A DNA stretch of 37,004 bases from Clostridia bacterium (GCA_017549365.1 JAFYUZ010000025.1:1-37004), one strand, 5' to 3'; positions 26,260 through 36,126 are shown, counted from the first letter of the stretch. Notes: generated by a model not told the origin, from the sequence alone. Translations and numbers: made by a program.

Positions 26260-29256
26260 ATGAAAAACTTTTTAAATCCCGAAAACGAATTTCGCGGTAC
26301 TGATTTTTTCATGCTTAACGACGCTCTTTCTTGTGATGAGCTTGCTTTTCAGATAGACGAGATGGCAAAAAAGGGAGTTGCATCCTTTATTGCAAGAACC
26401 TACGTCGGTCTGAAATCCGATTATCCCGGTCCTGAATTTATGTCAAAAATGGCTGTTATGATTAGCGAGGCAAAAAAGCACGGCATGACTGTTTTTGTGC
26501 AGGCGGGTTATATGCCCGAAGCTGTGCTTGATCTTCCGTCCGAATGTGCTCTTGAATATCTTTGTGTGCACTCGGACGGAGTGTGCCCCGCAGACGAGAC
26601 AATTGTATGCGAGTATGACGGAACTGTATATTCGCGAAAAAGTTCTGTTACTTGTCTCAATCTCTTCGATCACTATGCCGTAGAATTCTATATCCACCAA
26701 AGTTATGACCTTTGGCAGCCATTCAAGGACGAATTCGGCAAGACAATAACGTCAATCTGGGTAGACGAGCCAAGCTACCACGGAGAGCATTTGCCGTGGT
26801 TTGAAAGCTTTGACCATGTATTTTTTGAAAAATACGGATATGACATAAAATCCAACGTATACAAGCTTTATCGCGACGTTGAGGATTATAAAAAAATCAG
26901 ATATGACTATTGGACGTTGCTTAACAAGCTTCTCGAAAACTGTTATTTCAGTATGATCCGCGATTGGTGCAACGAAAACGGACTTTTGTTCAGCGGACAT
27001 CTTATGATGGAAGATACCCTTTTTACACAGATCAAAAGATCGTGCGCCGTAATGCCGTATTACAAATATTTTGACATTCCCGGTCTTGATATTCTGCGCG
27101 GATACATGAATTGGAAAAACGATCCTATCAAAGATTTTAACGGCACAGAATTTTTTGACGAGCATATGTACACAACTCCGATACAAACTGTTTCTGCCGC
27201 ACATCAGGCAGGAAAAGACAAGATACTTTGCGAAATGTACGGAGTAACCACCAATGGAATGGGATTTCGCGATTTCGAGTATTATTTTGATCACTTTGCT
27301 TCTCTCGGTGTTAATTACAGAAGTGTACACGGCATATTCTATTCGCTGAAGGGCAGATCAAAGCGAATGTATCCGCCTCACGTCAATTATTATCAGCCCT
27401 ATTGGCCGAAATATCGTAATGTTACCGATTACTGTGCACGAACTTCGCAATTTATATCCTTTGGAAAACCGTATGCAAACGTTCTTGTACTGCATCCACT
27501 TGAAACTGCGTATTTGTATTTCAGAGGTGCTGACGGCGAACCGTTGCCGTCAGAAGAAATGTCAAAGCTCGACAAGCAGTTTTGCAGACTTTTGCGTTCT
27601 CTTCTTTTCAGTCATATAAGCTTTGAACTCGGTGATCTAAACACAATTTCAAGCGGTTATGCAAATATAGATGCAGAGAACAAGAAGTTTACTGTCGGAA
27701 AAATGAGCTATGATACTGTGGTGGTACCATATCTTGAAGTTATAACGCCAAAAACGCTTGAACTCCTATCCGATTTTGTATCCTGCGGAGGAAAAGTTGT
27801 ATTTCTCGGCGGTTTTCCGCATCTGCTTGACGGACAAGAATTTGATATACACGAAAGTTGTCTTGGCAAATGTGAAGTTGTTGCGGGCATATCCGAGCTT
27901 TGCAAAAATCTTACGATAAGCACCCCTGAGGAATATTCGATACAAAGCGATAAAGCTTGTGGCAATATCAGAGTGTATCATACAAAAGAGGGCGACAATT
28001 TGCACTATATGCTATTTAACGCTTCCTGCACAGAATCGCAAAATGTTGTCTTAACAGTAAAAGGAAACTTTGATGCACACGTATACAATGCCGAAACAGG
28101 AAAGATTTTTGAAAAAGAAGTGGAATTTGACGGCAAACAAACAAGCGTTTCTTTGTTTATCGCAGAGGGCGCAAATGCGCTTGTTCACCTTTCAAAAACC
28201 AAACTGCCTGAAAGAAGCTTTGTTGCACAGTGCAAAGCACAAAGCATTTTGTCACTTGACAACACCTTTGATATTTCGAGAAAGAACGAAAACGTGCTTC
28301 TTCTTGAGTATTGCAGTTTCAAAACCGAGCAGATGTCCGAGTTTGAAGGCGATTATACCGTTCTTGCAATAAACAGAATTTTGACAGATGCCGATTACCA
28401 CGGAAAACTTGTGCAGAAGTTTACATTTAATGCGAAAAGACCTTTCACAGGACTTTCTCTTGCTCTTGAGGATGCTTTGGGATGCGAAGTGTACCTCAAC
28501 GGAGAAAAAGCAAAATCTTATGACGGCAAAAGCTATTATTTCGCAAAAGCTTTCTGCAAAATAAAGCTTCCCGACACCTGTCTTTCGGGCAAAAACATTA
28601 TTGAGGTGCACAGAAATTTTGTACCCTTGTCCAAAGCCAAAAGTTCGATAACATCTTTGTTCGAAACCCAAAGGGGAGTAGAACTTGAGAGCATGTATCT
28701 GCTTGGTGACTTCGGCGTATATTCGGTTGCAGAACCCACAATGAACGGCAGCCTCAGATACAGCAAAGATTTTGTTCTTGACGATGAGAAGAAACCGATT
28801 ACGGGCGAGCTTACTTCGAGAGGATTTGTATTCTACTGCGGAACAGTGTCTTTGAAAAAATCGTTTAAAGTCGATTTCGCGTCAATCAATCAGGCACAAT
28901 TGATAATAGGCGATTTTCACGGTTGTGTGGCGCAGATAAACGTAAACGGGATAAACTGCGCTGATATGTACAAGCCACCGTATACTGTTGATATCTCAAG
29001 CGCAGTTAAATGCGGAGAAAACGAGCTTGAAATCCTTCTGACAAATACGTTGCGTCCAATACTCGGCCCTTATCACAGACCCAAAGGAGAAGTAGGTGAG
29101 TGCTGGGGAGGATACGGCGATCCCGATCTTTCGTGGACAGGCTCCGCTCTCGGTGCAGATTGGTACAAGAACACCTCTGTTGACAGCTCTATATGGACCG
29201 ACAGCTATAATCAGGTTCGATTTGGCATCGGTGAAGTAAAAATTAGCATTTCATAA
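26260..29256 (+). CDS. GH106-like glycoside hydrolase, putative alpha-L-rhamnosidase
   Basis: The 998-residue product resembles the large GH106-like glycosidases of gut bacteria. It opens with LNPENEFRGTDFFMLND, typical of the family start. A TIM-barrel region carries candidate catalytic acids Glu170 in WVDEPSYHGE and Glu325 in CEMYGVTTNGMGF, followed by YPPHVNYYQPYWPKYRNVTDY and the domain starting PYANVLVLHPLETAYLYF. The C-terminal third contains beta-sandwich sugar-binding stretches like those of GH2 enzymes (GCEVYLNGEKAKSYDG, VAQINVNGINCADMYKPPY). No secretion signal is visible, so a cytoplasmic role on imported oligosaccharides is likely. GH106 enzymes release L-rhamnose; in this fucose-linked context another 6-deoxy sugar is possible. 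It ends the operon before a terminator. Confidence 0.7.
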   Translation: MKNFLNPENEFRGTDFFMLNDALSCDELAFQIDEMAKKGVASFIARTYVGLKSDYPGPEFMSKMAVMISEAKKHGMTVFVQAGYMPEAVLDLPSECALEYLCVHSDGVCPADETIVCEYDGTVYSRKSSVTCLNLFDHYAVEFYIHQSYDLWQPFKDEFGKTITSIWVDEPSYHGEHLPWFESFDHVFFEKYGYDIKSNVYKLYRDVEDYKKIRYDYWTLLNKLLENCYFSMIRDWCNENGLLFSGHLMMEDTLFTQIKRSCAVMPYYKYFDIPGLDILRGYMNWKNDPIKDFNGTEFFDEHMYTTPIQTVSAAHQAGKDKILCEMYGVTTNGMGFRDFEYYFDHFASLGVNYRSVHGIFYSLKGRSKRMYPPHVNYYQPYWPKYRNVTDYCARTSQFISFGKPYANVLVLHPLETAYLYFRGADGEPLPSEEMSKLDKQFCRLLRSLLFSHISFELGDLNTISSGYANIDAENKKFTVGKMSYDTVVVPYLEVITPKTLELLSDFVSCGGKVVFLGGFPHLLDGQEFDIHESCLGKCEVVAGISELCKNLTISTPEEYSIQSDKACGNIRVYHTKEGDNLHYMLFNASCTESQNVVLTVKGNFDAHVYNAETGKIFEKEVEFDGKQTSVSLFIAEGANALVHLSKTKLPERSFVAQCKAQSILSLDNTFDISRKNENVLLLEYCSFKTEQMSEFEGDYTVLAINRILTDADYHGKLVQKFTFNAKRPFTGLSLALEDALGCEVYLNGEKAKSYDGKSYYFAKAFCKIKLPDTCLSGKNIIEVHRNFVPLSKAKSSITSLFETQRGVELESMYLLGDFGVYSVAEPTMNGSLRYSKDFVLDDEKKPITGELTSRGFVFYCGTVSLKKSFKVDFASINQAQLIIGDFHGCVAQINVNGINCADMYKPPYTVDISSAVKCGENELEILLTNTLRPILGPYHRPKGEVGECWGGYGDPDLSWTGSALGADWYKNTSVDSSIWTDSYNQVRFGIGEVKISIS

Positions 29257-29263
29257 ATGAAAA

Positions 29264-29299
29264 AGCGGTATGGCTTTGTTGCGCCATGCCGCTATTTTT
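29264..29299 (+). terminator. Terminator after the GH106-like gene
   Basis: An 11-base-pair stem, AGCGGTATGGC pairing with GCCATGCCGCT and holding one G-U pair, has an 8-base loop and is followed by ATTTTTG. It starts 8 bases after the stop codon and separates the sugar operon from the nadK unit. Confidence 0.88.
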
Positions 29300-29351
29300 G
29301 TAAAAAATATAAATTTATGCACAAATTATTGCATAAAAATCGCAAAAGCAC

Positions 29352-29380
29352 TTGTATTATTCGTTCGTTGGTGTTAAAAT
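29352..29380 (+). promoter_or_regulatory. Promoter of the nadK-argR-recN unit
   Basis: TTGTAT at 29352-29357, a 17-base spacer and TAAAAT at 29375-29380 form a promoter with an extended -10 (TGT directly before the hexamer). It lies about 30 bases upstream of the nadK start at 29411. Confidence 0.6.
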
Positions 29381-29410
29381 ATTATAGAAAATAATATTTG
29401 GGTGATACAT

Positions 29411-30313
29411 ATGAAAATTTATCTTTTTATCAACGATATAAAAGACACAGATCTTTCGGTAACAGGCAAAATAATCGACTATCTGTTGTCATACGATGTC
29501 GAAGTGCTTGTTGATGACTTTTTCTACGAAAAACTTGATAAAAATATTCAGAACAAAGTTTGTTTTATAAACAAAAACGAGCTTTCTTCCGACATTGATT
29601 ACGCAATCGTCATAGGCGGAGACGGAACGATCCTTCGTGCATCAAAAGTGCTTTGCAAGCTTGATGTTCCGATAGTTGGCATCAATCTCGGCAAGGTTGG
29701 ATACATGGCTGAACTTGAGGTTGATGAATACGAGATCCTTTCTTCATTATTTTGCAAAGAAAAGACGAACGATGCGGTAAAGACAGATTCGAGAATGATG
29801 CTTTCGTGCAATGTTTTAAGGAACGGAAAGATCGTGTTCTCGGGCGAGTGTCTGAACGAAGCGGTTATTGCAAAAGGGGATATTTCCCGCATGATAGATC
29901 TGGCGCTTGAAGTTGACGGTGAAGTTCTTGCAGAATATCAGTGCGACGGAATAATTGCCGCAACACCAACCGGTTCTACGGCGTATTCAATGTCCGCAGG
30001 CGGAGCAATAATCGACCCGAAGATCGAATGTATAAGTATGCTTCCTTTAAGTCCGTATCTTTCAATAAATTCAAGTCCGATAATTTTTTCAAAAGATACA
30101 AAGCTCGAATTCGTTTATCGTTGCGTACGCCACAACAGTGCCTATCTTTCTCTTGACGGCGGAGAATCGATAAAGCTTTCTGACGGAGACCGCGTTATCA
30201 TAACAGAATCCCCCTATATCACAAAACTTCTGCGTTTCAAAAAAACAGATTTTTATAAACTCTTAAACGCAAAGCTTGCAAACAGAATTTCTGAGCTTGC
30301 ACAAAGAGCATGA
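29411..30313 (+). CDS. nadK: NAD kinase
   Basis: The 300-residue product phosphorylates NAD to NADP using ATP or polyphosphate in the cytoplasm. It has the catalytic GGDGT (residues 69-73, Asp71), the family NE pair (149-150) and TPTGSTAYS (185-193). ATG 29411 is chosen over an upstream GTG at 29402: GGGTGA lies at the right distance before the ATG. The gene begins a unit continuing with argR 15 bases downstream and then recN, an order common in Clostridia. The gene is complete. Confidence 0.96.
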   Translation: MKIYLFINDIKDTDLSVTGKIIDYLLSYDVEVLVDDFFYEKLDKNIQNKVCFINKNELSSDIDYAIVIGGDGTILRASKVLCKLDVPIVGINLGKVGYMAELEVDEYEILSSLFCKEKTNDAVKTDSRMMLSCNVLRNGKIVFSGECLNEAVIAKGDISRMIDLALEVDGEVLAEYQCDGIIAATPTGSTAYSMSAGGAIIDPKIECISMLPLSPYLSINSSPIIFSKDTKLEFVYRCVRHNSAYLSLDGGESIKLSDGDRVIITESPYITKLLRFKKTDFYKLLNAKLANRISELAQRA

Positions 30314-30328
30314 ACAACGGAGGACACA

Positions 30329-30802
30329 ATGACAAAGTCTGAACGACACAACAAAATTCTTGATATTGTAAAAAATAATCACGTAGAAACTCAGGAAGAT
30401 CTTACAAAGCTTTTGTGTGAATGCGGATTTGAAGTGACACAAGCCACGGTATCCCGCGATATCAAAGCTTTAAAGCTTGTAAAAGTTGCCGCCACCGATG
30501 AAAACGGAGCACGTATCGGTTATAAATATGCCCAGGGAAGTCAGCAGGGAATTGCGGGAGAACTTACCGAAAAATTCCGCAATCTTCTCAAGGATATCAT
30601 AGTAAAAGCCGATTATGCAGGAAACCTTGCTGTTTTTAAAACTTATTCGGGTATGGCAAACGCGGCTGCGGCGGCAATAGATGCAATGCACGATACAAGT
30701 ATTGTCGGATCTGTCGCAGGTGATGACACTGTGCTCTGCGTTTTAAGAACAGAAGATGCCGCAAAAGAGTTTGCAGATCTTATCGGTCAGACGATCGGCT
30801 GA
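30329..30802 (+). CDS. argR: Arginine repressor ArgR
   Basis: The 157-residue product is a normal-length ArgR/AhrC. The N-terminal winged helix-turn-helix carries TQATVSRDIK (37-46), the signature DNA-recognition segment. The C-terminal domain, which makes hexamers and binds arginine, carries GDDTVLCVLR. It represses arginine synthesis genes and can activate breakdown genes when arginine is present. A GGAGG site sits just upstream. Its place between nadK and recN is the conserved Firmicutes order. Confidence 0.96.
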   Translation: MTKSERHNKILDIVKNNHVETQEDLTKLLCECGFEVTQATVSRDIKALKLVKVAATDENGARIGYKYAQGSQQGIAGELTEKFRNLLKDIIVKADYAGNLAVFKTYSGMANAAAAAIDAMHDTSIVGSVAGDDTVLCVLRTEDAAKEFADLIGQTIG

Positions 30803-30826
30803 TATTTTGCTTTCGGAGGTGAAAAA

Positions 30827-32503
30827 ATGCTGTCGTCTGTACACATAGAAAATATTGCTCTGATAAAATCGCTGGATATAAATTTCAACAACGGCTTTTC
30901 CGCCTTTACAGGCGAGACGGGTGCGGGAAAAAGCATCGTGATCGATGCCATAGGCATGGCCTGCGGAGCAAAGGTCGCAAAAGAGATCATAAGAAACGGC
31001 GAAACAGAAGCAAAGGTAGAAGCGCTATTTTGCGATCTTTCCGATAATATTATCAGCAAATGTGCGTCTCTTAATCTTTCGCCCGACGAAGATGGTTCTT
31101 TTTACATTATCAGAACCCTTAATACCGACGGAAAAAGCACCGCTTCTATAAACGGCAAACGTGTTCCGATAACTCTGCTTCGCGATTTTGCATCGCTTAT
31201 CATAAACATTCACGGTCAGCACGATAACGCAGACCTTTTAAAGGATGAAAAGCAACTTGGAGTACTTGATTCTTTTTCCGACAACGAAAAAGAACGCAAA
31301 GCCTACTGTGATTGTTATGCCGAATATCGCGCAATAGAAAAAAGTATATCCGAGCTTGCAATCAACGATATGGAAAAGAAACGTCAGACAGACATTCTTA
31401 AATTCCAGATCGATGAGATAAAAAGCGCCAAACTGAAAGCAGGGGAAGAAGAAAAACTTCTTGCTGAAAAGAAAAAGTTAAGATACAGTGAAAAAATAAA
31501 TAAGAACGCTCAGATATGTTACAGTAGCCTGTACGACGGCGAAAACGGACATTCAGCCGTGGATTCGGTGGAAAGAGCAATCTCCGCCATCGACTCTCTT
31601 GACGGCATCGTGGACGGCGCACAGCAACTTTCCGAAAGGCTTGAAGCTGTAAAATCCGAGCTCATCGATATTGCAGAAACTGCAATTGAGTATGCGGACG
31701 ACGCACAGATCGATCCGACCGCCGCCCTTGACAGAATAGAATCAAGACTTGACAAAATCTCAAAGCTTTGCTCAAAATACGGCGCAGAAGTTTCTGACGT
31801 TATCGATTTTTGCGAAAGCTGCGAAAAAAAGCTTTCGGACATCGAGCTTTCGGAAGAAAAAATCAAAGATCTCGAAAAGCAAAAAAAGAAAACTCTTGAG
31901 CTTTTGCAGTCGCTTGCGGAAAAGCTTTCCGAAACACGACGTGTTGGCGGCAAAAAGCTGTCTGCTCTTATCGAAAACGAGCTTTTGTATCTCGATATGA
32001 AGTCTGCAAAATTTGCCGTTGATGCCGAAGAAACCGAGGATTTTACACCCGACGGAAAAGAAAAGATCACCTTTATGATCAGCACCAACAGCGGAGAGGG
32101 CTTTAATGAATTGTCAAAAACCGCATCGGGCGGAGAGCTTTCGCGTATTATGCTTGCAATTAAAACAGTTCTCGCGGGGAAAGATGGTGCAGAGTGTCTG
32201 ATATTTGACGAAATTGACACAGGAATTTCAGGCAGCACTTCTCGCAAGATCGGCATAAAACTAAAAGCTCTTGCAAAAGAACGCCAGGTTCTCTGCGTTA
32301 CCCATTCGGCACAGGTTGCTTCTCTTGCGGACGAACACTTCAAGATTTCAAAATCCACCGATGGAGAACGAACACGCACGAGCGTAAACGTCCTTTCATA
32401 CGAAGAAAGAGTATCAGAGATCGCACGCATTATTTCAGGAATGGATATATCCGATGCTTCGCGGGTATCTGCAAAAGAGCTTATTGACAATACCGAAGAA
32501 TAA
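30827..32503 (+). CDS. recN: DNA repair protein RecN
   Basis: The 558-residue product is an SMC-like ATPase that acts early in double-strand break repair. Walker A is GETGAGKS (29-36), with NIHGQHDN soon after. A central coiled-coil region runs through the middle third, with many Lys, Glu and Leu residues. The C-terminal ATPase half has the signature ASGGELSRIMLAIK and the Walker B segment LIFDEIDTGISG. Length is typical. It has CGGAGGTG upstream, lies 24 bases after argR, and is followed 11 bases later by the alpha/beta hydrolase gene. Confidence 0.96.
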   Translation: MLSSVHIENIALIKSLDINFNNGFSAFTGETGAGKSIVIDAIGMACGAKVAKEIIRNGETEAKVEALFCDLSDNIISKCASLNLSPDEDGSFYIIRTLNTDGKSTASINGKRVPITLLRDFASLIINIHGQHDNADLLKDEKQLGVLDSFSDNEKERKAYCDCYAEYRAIEKSISELAINDMEKKRQTDILKFQIDEIKSAKLKAGEEEKLLAEKKKLRYSEKINKNAQICYSSLYDGENGHSAVDSVERAISAIDSLDGIVDGAQQLSERLEAVKSELIDIAETAIEYADDAQIDPTAALDRIESRLDKISKLCSKYGAEVSDVIDFCESCEKKLSDIELSEEKIKDLEKQKKKTLELLQSLAEKLSETRRVGGKKLSALIENELLYLDMKSAKFAVDAEETEDFTPDGKEKITFMISTNSGEGFNELSKTASGGELSRIMLAIKTVLAGKDGAECLIFDEIDTGISGSTSRKIGIKLKALAKERQVLCVTHSAQVASLADEHFKISKSTDGERTRTSVNVLSYEERVSEIARIISGMDISDASRVSAKELIDNTEE

Positions 32504-32514
32504 AGGTGAATTTT

Positions 32515-33288
32515 ATGAATCCCCTTGCTACACATACAATTAAAATAGACGATATACAAATGTATTTCGAGATATATGCAAAAAACGATCTCGAAAATAA
32601 ATTCCACGAAGATTTTGTCGACGGAAAGTTTATAAAGCCTTGCGACAACGTTGTTGTTATGCTTCACGGAAACGGTGAAGACCGCAGTATATTTTATAAT
32701 AACGTCGAAGCGGTTTGTTGCGACAATTATTGCATTCTTGTCGACAGCCGCGCACACGGCAAAAGCACCACAGGCAGCGAAGAGCTGACCATTGACCTTA
32801 TGGCAGAGGATATATCAAAGCTTTGTGATCTTCTTAATATCGGAAAATTCAAGCTTGTTGGTTTTTCCGATGGCGGAAACGTAGCTATTACCTACGCCAT
32901 CAGACACCCCGAACGTCTTTCTCACCTGGTTGTTGCGGGAGCAAACATAAATCCGTCAGGACTGAAGATGACAACAAGGCTTTCGATATTTACAAAATAC
33001 CTCTTATCAAAGCCTTCGCAAAATAAAAACAACGAAGCAAAACGAAAGCTTATGCTTTTGAATCTGTTAGTAAACCATCCGCACATTTCGCCCCGTCTGT
33101 TGAAAAACATTGTTTGCAAAACGCTTGTTATTGAAGGAAAAAGAGATGTAATAAAACCTTCTCACACCAAACTTATTTCTGATCTTATTCCGAATGCAGA
33201 TCATATCATCATTCCCGATAGCGGGCACAATGTTTTCTGTGACAACGCGGAATTCACAAATAAGACTATCGTTGATTTTTTCTCGTAA
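32515..33288 (+). CDS. Alpha/beta hydrolase
   Basis: The 257-residue product is an alpha/beta-fold hydrolase. The oxyanion motif HGNGED lies at 51-56, the nucleophile elbow GFSDG at 116-120 (Ser118), the acid is probably Asp211 in EGKRDVIKP, and the His is His238 in DSGHNVF, giving a full triad. No signal peptide is present, so it acts in the cytoplasm. ATG 32515 is preferred: AAAGGTGA lies 5 bases before it, while the longer frame opens with a GTG at 32506 inside that site. Substrate cannot be read from sequence; esterase, lipase-like or peptidase-type activity are all possible. Confidence 0.88.
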   Translation: MNPLATHTIKIDDIQMYFEIYAKNDLENKFHEDFVDGKFIKPCDNVVVMLHGNGEDRSIFYNNVEAVCCDNYCILVDSRAHGKSTTGSEELTIDLMAEDISKLCDLLNIGKFKLVGFSDGGNVAITYAIRHPERLSHLVVAGANINPSGLKMTTRLSIFTKYLLSKPSQNKNNEAKRKLMLLNLLVNHPHISPRLLKNIVCKTLVIEGKRDVIKPSHTKLISDLIPNADHIIIPDSGHNVFCDNAEFTNKTIVDFFS

Positions 33289-33327
33289 ATTATAATATTT
33301 AAATGCAAATATCAGAAAGGAAACAAA

Positions 33328-33879
33328 ATGGAAAACATCAAAAAAGATCTTCTTTCGGCTCTTGAAGGCTTGTTTGAAGTCGCAAAGCTTGAAGAAGGCG
33401 ATATATTCGTTGTTGGTTGTTCTACCAGCGAGATTCTCGGAAACAAGATCGGTTCTTCGGGTAGTGAAGATTGTGCAAAAGTGGTTTTTGAAACTATAAA
33501 CGACTTTTGTACCAAGCACAAGGTATTTCTTGCCGCACAGTGCTGCGAACACCTTAACAGAGCAATAGTTATTGAAAAAGAAGCATATAAGCTTCACAGA
33601 CTTGACAACAGAGTAAATGCCGTTCCGCAGATCCATGCCGGCGGATCATTTGCAACAACTGCATATAAAGGGTTCAGCGATCCCGTTGTTGTGGAAGATA
33701 TCAAAGCCGATGCAGGAATAGATATAGGCGACACTTTCATCGGAATGCACCTTCGCACAGTTGCGGTGCCTGTAAGAGTTTCCGTTTCAAAAATCGGATG
33801 CGCACATCTTACTCTTGCGCGCACTCGCAGAAAATATGTTGGCGGAGAGCGTGCGGATTATAACACAGAACTTAACTGA
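33328..33879 (+). CDS. ywlG: DUF436 (UPF0340, YwlG-type) family protein
   Basis: The 183-residue product matches the small conserved DUF436/TIGR01440 family, found widely in Firmicutes. Recognisable blocks are VVGCSTSEILGNKIGS, LAAQCCEHLNRA, VNAVPQIHAGGSFA and GMHLRTVAVPVR. Function is not established for the family. It starts after AGAAAGGA, 39 bases after the hydrolase gene, and is followed 15 bases later by the alpha-galactosidase gene. Confidence 0.92.
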   Translation: MENIKKDLLSALEGLFEVAKLEEGDIFVVGCSTSEILGNKIGSSGSEDCAKVVFETINDFCTKHKVFLAAQCCEHLNRAIVIEKEAYKLHRLDNRVNAVPQIHAGGSFATTAYKGFSDPVVVEDIKADAGIDIGDTFIGMHLRTVAVPVRVSVSKIGCAHLTLARTRRKYVGGERADYNTELN

Positions 33880-33894
33880 GAAAGGAAAAAACAA

Positions 33895-36087
33895 ATGAAT
33901 ATCAATTATAATTCCAAAAGACAGATCTTCAAAATCGATACGGAAAACAGCTCGTATATCATGATAGTCCGCCGCAACGGATATCTTCAGCATCTCTATT
34001 ACGGTGCCACCATCAAGGACGACGATCTTGAATATCTCTTTTCTGACGTAGTAAACGAATCGTTTTCTCCATGGGCACCCTCTGCAGATGTTAAGTTTTT
34101 TGCTCTCGACACCCAGCCTCAGGAATATTCCTGTAACGGTACGGGAGATTACCGAATTTCTGCTTTTTCGGTGGAAATGGAATGCGGAAATTCCGCAACC
34201 GCTTTGAAATACGTTTCTCACGAGATTTTTGATGGTAAAAAGAAGCTTTGCGGACTTCCTGCCGTTTACGTTGAAGATGATTCAAAGGCAAAAACTCTTG
34301 AAATTACCATGCTCGACGAGCTTTCGGGCGCTCAGGTTGTGCTTTCTTACTGCGTTGTTGAAGGATACGATGCTGTTATGCGATATACCCGCGTAAAGAA
34401 CACATCGGACAAACCTTTCTTTATTGAAAAAGTATACAGTACCTGTGTTGATTATAACGACAAGGAATACGACCTTATCCATCTGTACGGCACCTGGGCG
34501 GCAGAGCGCACGATGGAAAGAAAGCCGATAATCCAGGGAATCGAGGAGATCGCCAGCAAGCGCGGATCTTCCAGCCACAATCACAACCCCTTCATTGCTC
34601 TTGTTGACCACAATGCAACAGAAGAACACGGAAACGCTTACGGTTTCACCCTTTGTTACAGCGGAAACTTCTCTGCAAAAATAGAAGTTGACACCTTCGA
34701 TCAGACAAGAGTTATTATGGGTATCAACCCCGAAGATTTCAAATGGAAGCTTTGTCCCGGCGATGAATTTACTTCTCCCGAGGCGATAATGGTATATTCC
34801 GCAGACGGTATAGGCGGGATGTCCCGTCAGTTCCACAAGCTTATCAGAAACAACGTTTGCCGCGGAAAGTTCAAGAACGTCAGACGTCCCATTCTTATCA
34901 ACAACTGGGAAGCAACCTATTTTGAATTTGATACAGAAAAGCTGATAAAGATTGCAGAAGCCGCAGCGCCTCTCGGCATCGAAATGCTCGTTATGGACGA
35001 CGGCTGGTTTGGCATCAGAAATAACGATAAAACTTCTATAGGCGACTGGGTTGTAAATGAAAATAAACTCCCCGGCGGGCTTTCGGTTCTCACCAACAGA
35101 CTTTCGGAGCTCGGTATGAAATTCGGACTTTGGTTCGAGCCCGAGATCGTTTCGTTTGACAGTGATCTTTACAGAGCTCATCCCGACTGGTGCATTCACG
35201 TTCCCGGACGTGACAGATCCGTCGGACGCGAAACCGCGGTTCTTGATATGTCGAGAAAGGAAGTTGTAGATCACGTATTCAACGCCGTTTCTTCTATTTT
35301 GAGATCTGCAGACATTTCCTACGTAAAGTGGGACTTCAACAGAAACCTCACAGAAGTTGGTTCTGCATCTCTTCCTGCTGACAGACAGAAGGAAGTGTTC
35401 CACAGATACGTTCTTGGCGTATATGATCTTGCAGAGCGTCTCACAAGCACTTTCCCCGATATCCTCTTCGAAGGTTGCTCGGGCGGTGGCGGACGTTTTG
35501 ACTGCGGTATGTTCTATTATTTCCCGCAGATCTGGACCAGTGACGACACAGATGCTTTCGAGCGTTGCAAGATCCAGTACGGTAGCTCGATATGCTATCC
35601 CACAAGCGTAATGTCTGCCCACGTTTCTGCTTCTCCCAACCATCAGACGGCAAGAAAAATGTCTTTTGAGACCAGAGGAAACGTTGCGACGTCAGGTTCC
35701 TTTGGATATGAACTCGATCTCAGCATCATTTCAGACGAAGAAAAGGCACTTGTTAAAGCTCAGGTTGAAAGATACAAGGATCTTTACGACACCATCGTAA
35801 ACGGCGACAATTACAGACTTATCGATCCTTTCACAAACAATCGTTGGTGCGCTTGGGAATACGTTTCCGAAGACAAATCAAGAGCTGTTCTTACCTATGT
35901 TGTCACAAAGTCCAAGATAAAGGGACGCTATCATATCAAGCTTGCAGGTCTTGATCCCAACACCCTTTACAAAGAAAGTGTCAGCGGCAGATGCTACTAC
36001 GGCGACACACTTATGAACGCAGGCATCAACCTCGGCAACGATCTTCATGATGGAGATTCGGCAATTCTTGTGTTTGATAAGGTATAA
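33895..36087 (+). CDS. GH36 alpha-galactosidase
   Basis: The 730-residue product hydrolyses terminal alpha-galactosides such as raffinose-type sugars or melibiose. An N-terminal beta-sandwich region precedes the TIM barrel. Visible family motifs are VMDDGWFG, LGMKFGLWFEPEIVS, the nucleophile Asp480 in YVKWDFNR, GCSGGGGRFD, and the acid/base Asp550 in WTSDDTDA. The C-terminal part carries the late beta domain. It matches the usual length of bacterial GH36 enzymes. No signal peptide is visible, so it is cytoplasmic and depends on a transporter not in the window. GAAAGGA lies before the ATG, 15 bases after the DUF436 gene. The link with a repair and regulatory operon is unexpected and may be only positional. 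Codon use is strongly biased. Confidence 0.95.
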   Translation: MNINYNSKRQIFKIDTENSSYIMIVRRNGYLQHLYYGATIKDDDLEYLFSDVVNESFSPWAPSADVKFFALDTQPQEYSCNGTGDYRISAFSVEMECGNSATALKYVSHEIFDGKKKLCGLPAVYVEDDSKAKTLEITMLDELSGAQVVLSYCVVEGYDAVMRYTRVKNTSDKPFFIEKVYSTCVDYNDKEYDLIHLYGTWAAERTMERKPIIQGIEEIASKRGSSSHNHNPFIALVDHNATEEHGNAYGFTLCYSGNFSAKIEVDTFDQTRVIMGINPEDFKWKLCPGDEFTSPEAIMVYSADGIGGMSRQFHKLIRNNVCRGKFKNVRRPILINNWEATYFEFDTEKLIKIAEAAAPLGIEMLVMDDGWFGIRNNDKTSIGDWVVNENKLPGGLSVLTNRLSELGMKFGLWFEPEIVSFDSDLYRAHPDWCIHVPGRDRSVGRETAVLDMSRKEVVDHVFNAVSSILRSADISYVKWDFNRNLTEVGSASLPADRQKEVFHRYVLGVYDLAERLTSTFPDILFEGCSGGGGRFDCGMFYYFPQIWTSDDTDAFERCKIQYGSSICYPTSVMSAHVSASPNHQTARKMSFETRGNVATSGSFGYELDLSIISDEEKALVKAQVERYKDLYDTIVNGDNYRLIDPFTNNRWCAWEYVSEDKSRAVLTYVVTKSKIKGRYHIKLAGLDPNTLYKESVSGRCYYGDTLMNAGINLGNDLHDGDSAILVFDKV

Positions 36088-36126
36088 TTCTATCAGGACT
36101 TTAACTCTGTCGAAAGGAGTCAGAAA

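Noticed and set aside
33272..33296. Possible promoter before the DUF436 gene (TTGATT and TATAAT)
   Set aside because: The spacer is only 13 bases, too short for a normal sigma-A promoter.
34282..35643. 453-codon minus-strand frame inside the GH36 gene
   Set aside because: Codon-aligned antisense shadow of a clear GH36 gene with all catalytic motifs on the plus strand.
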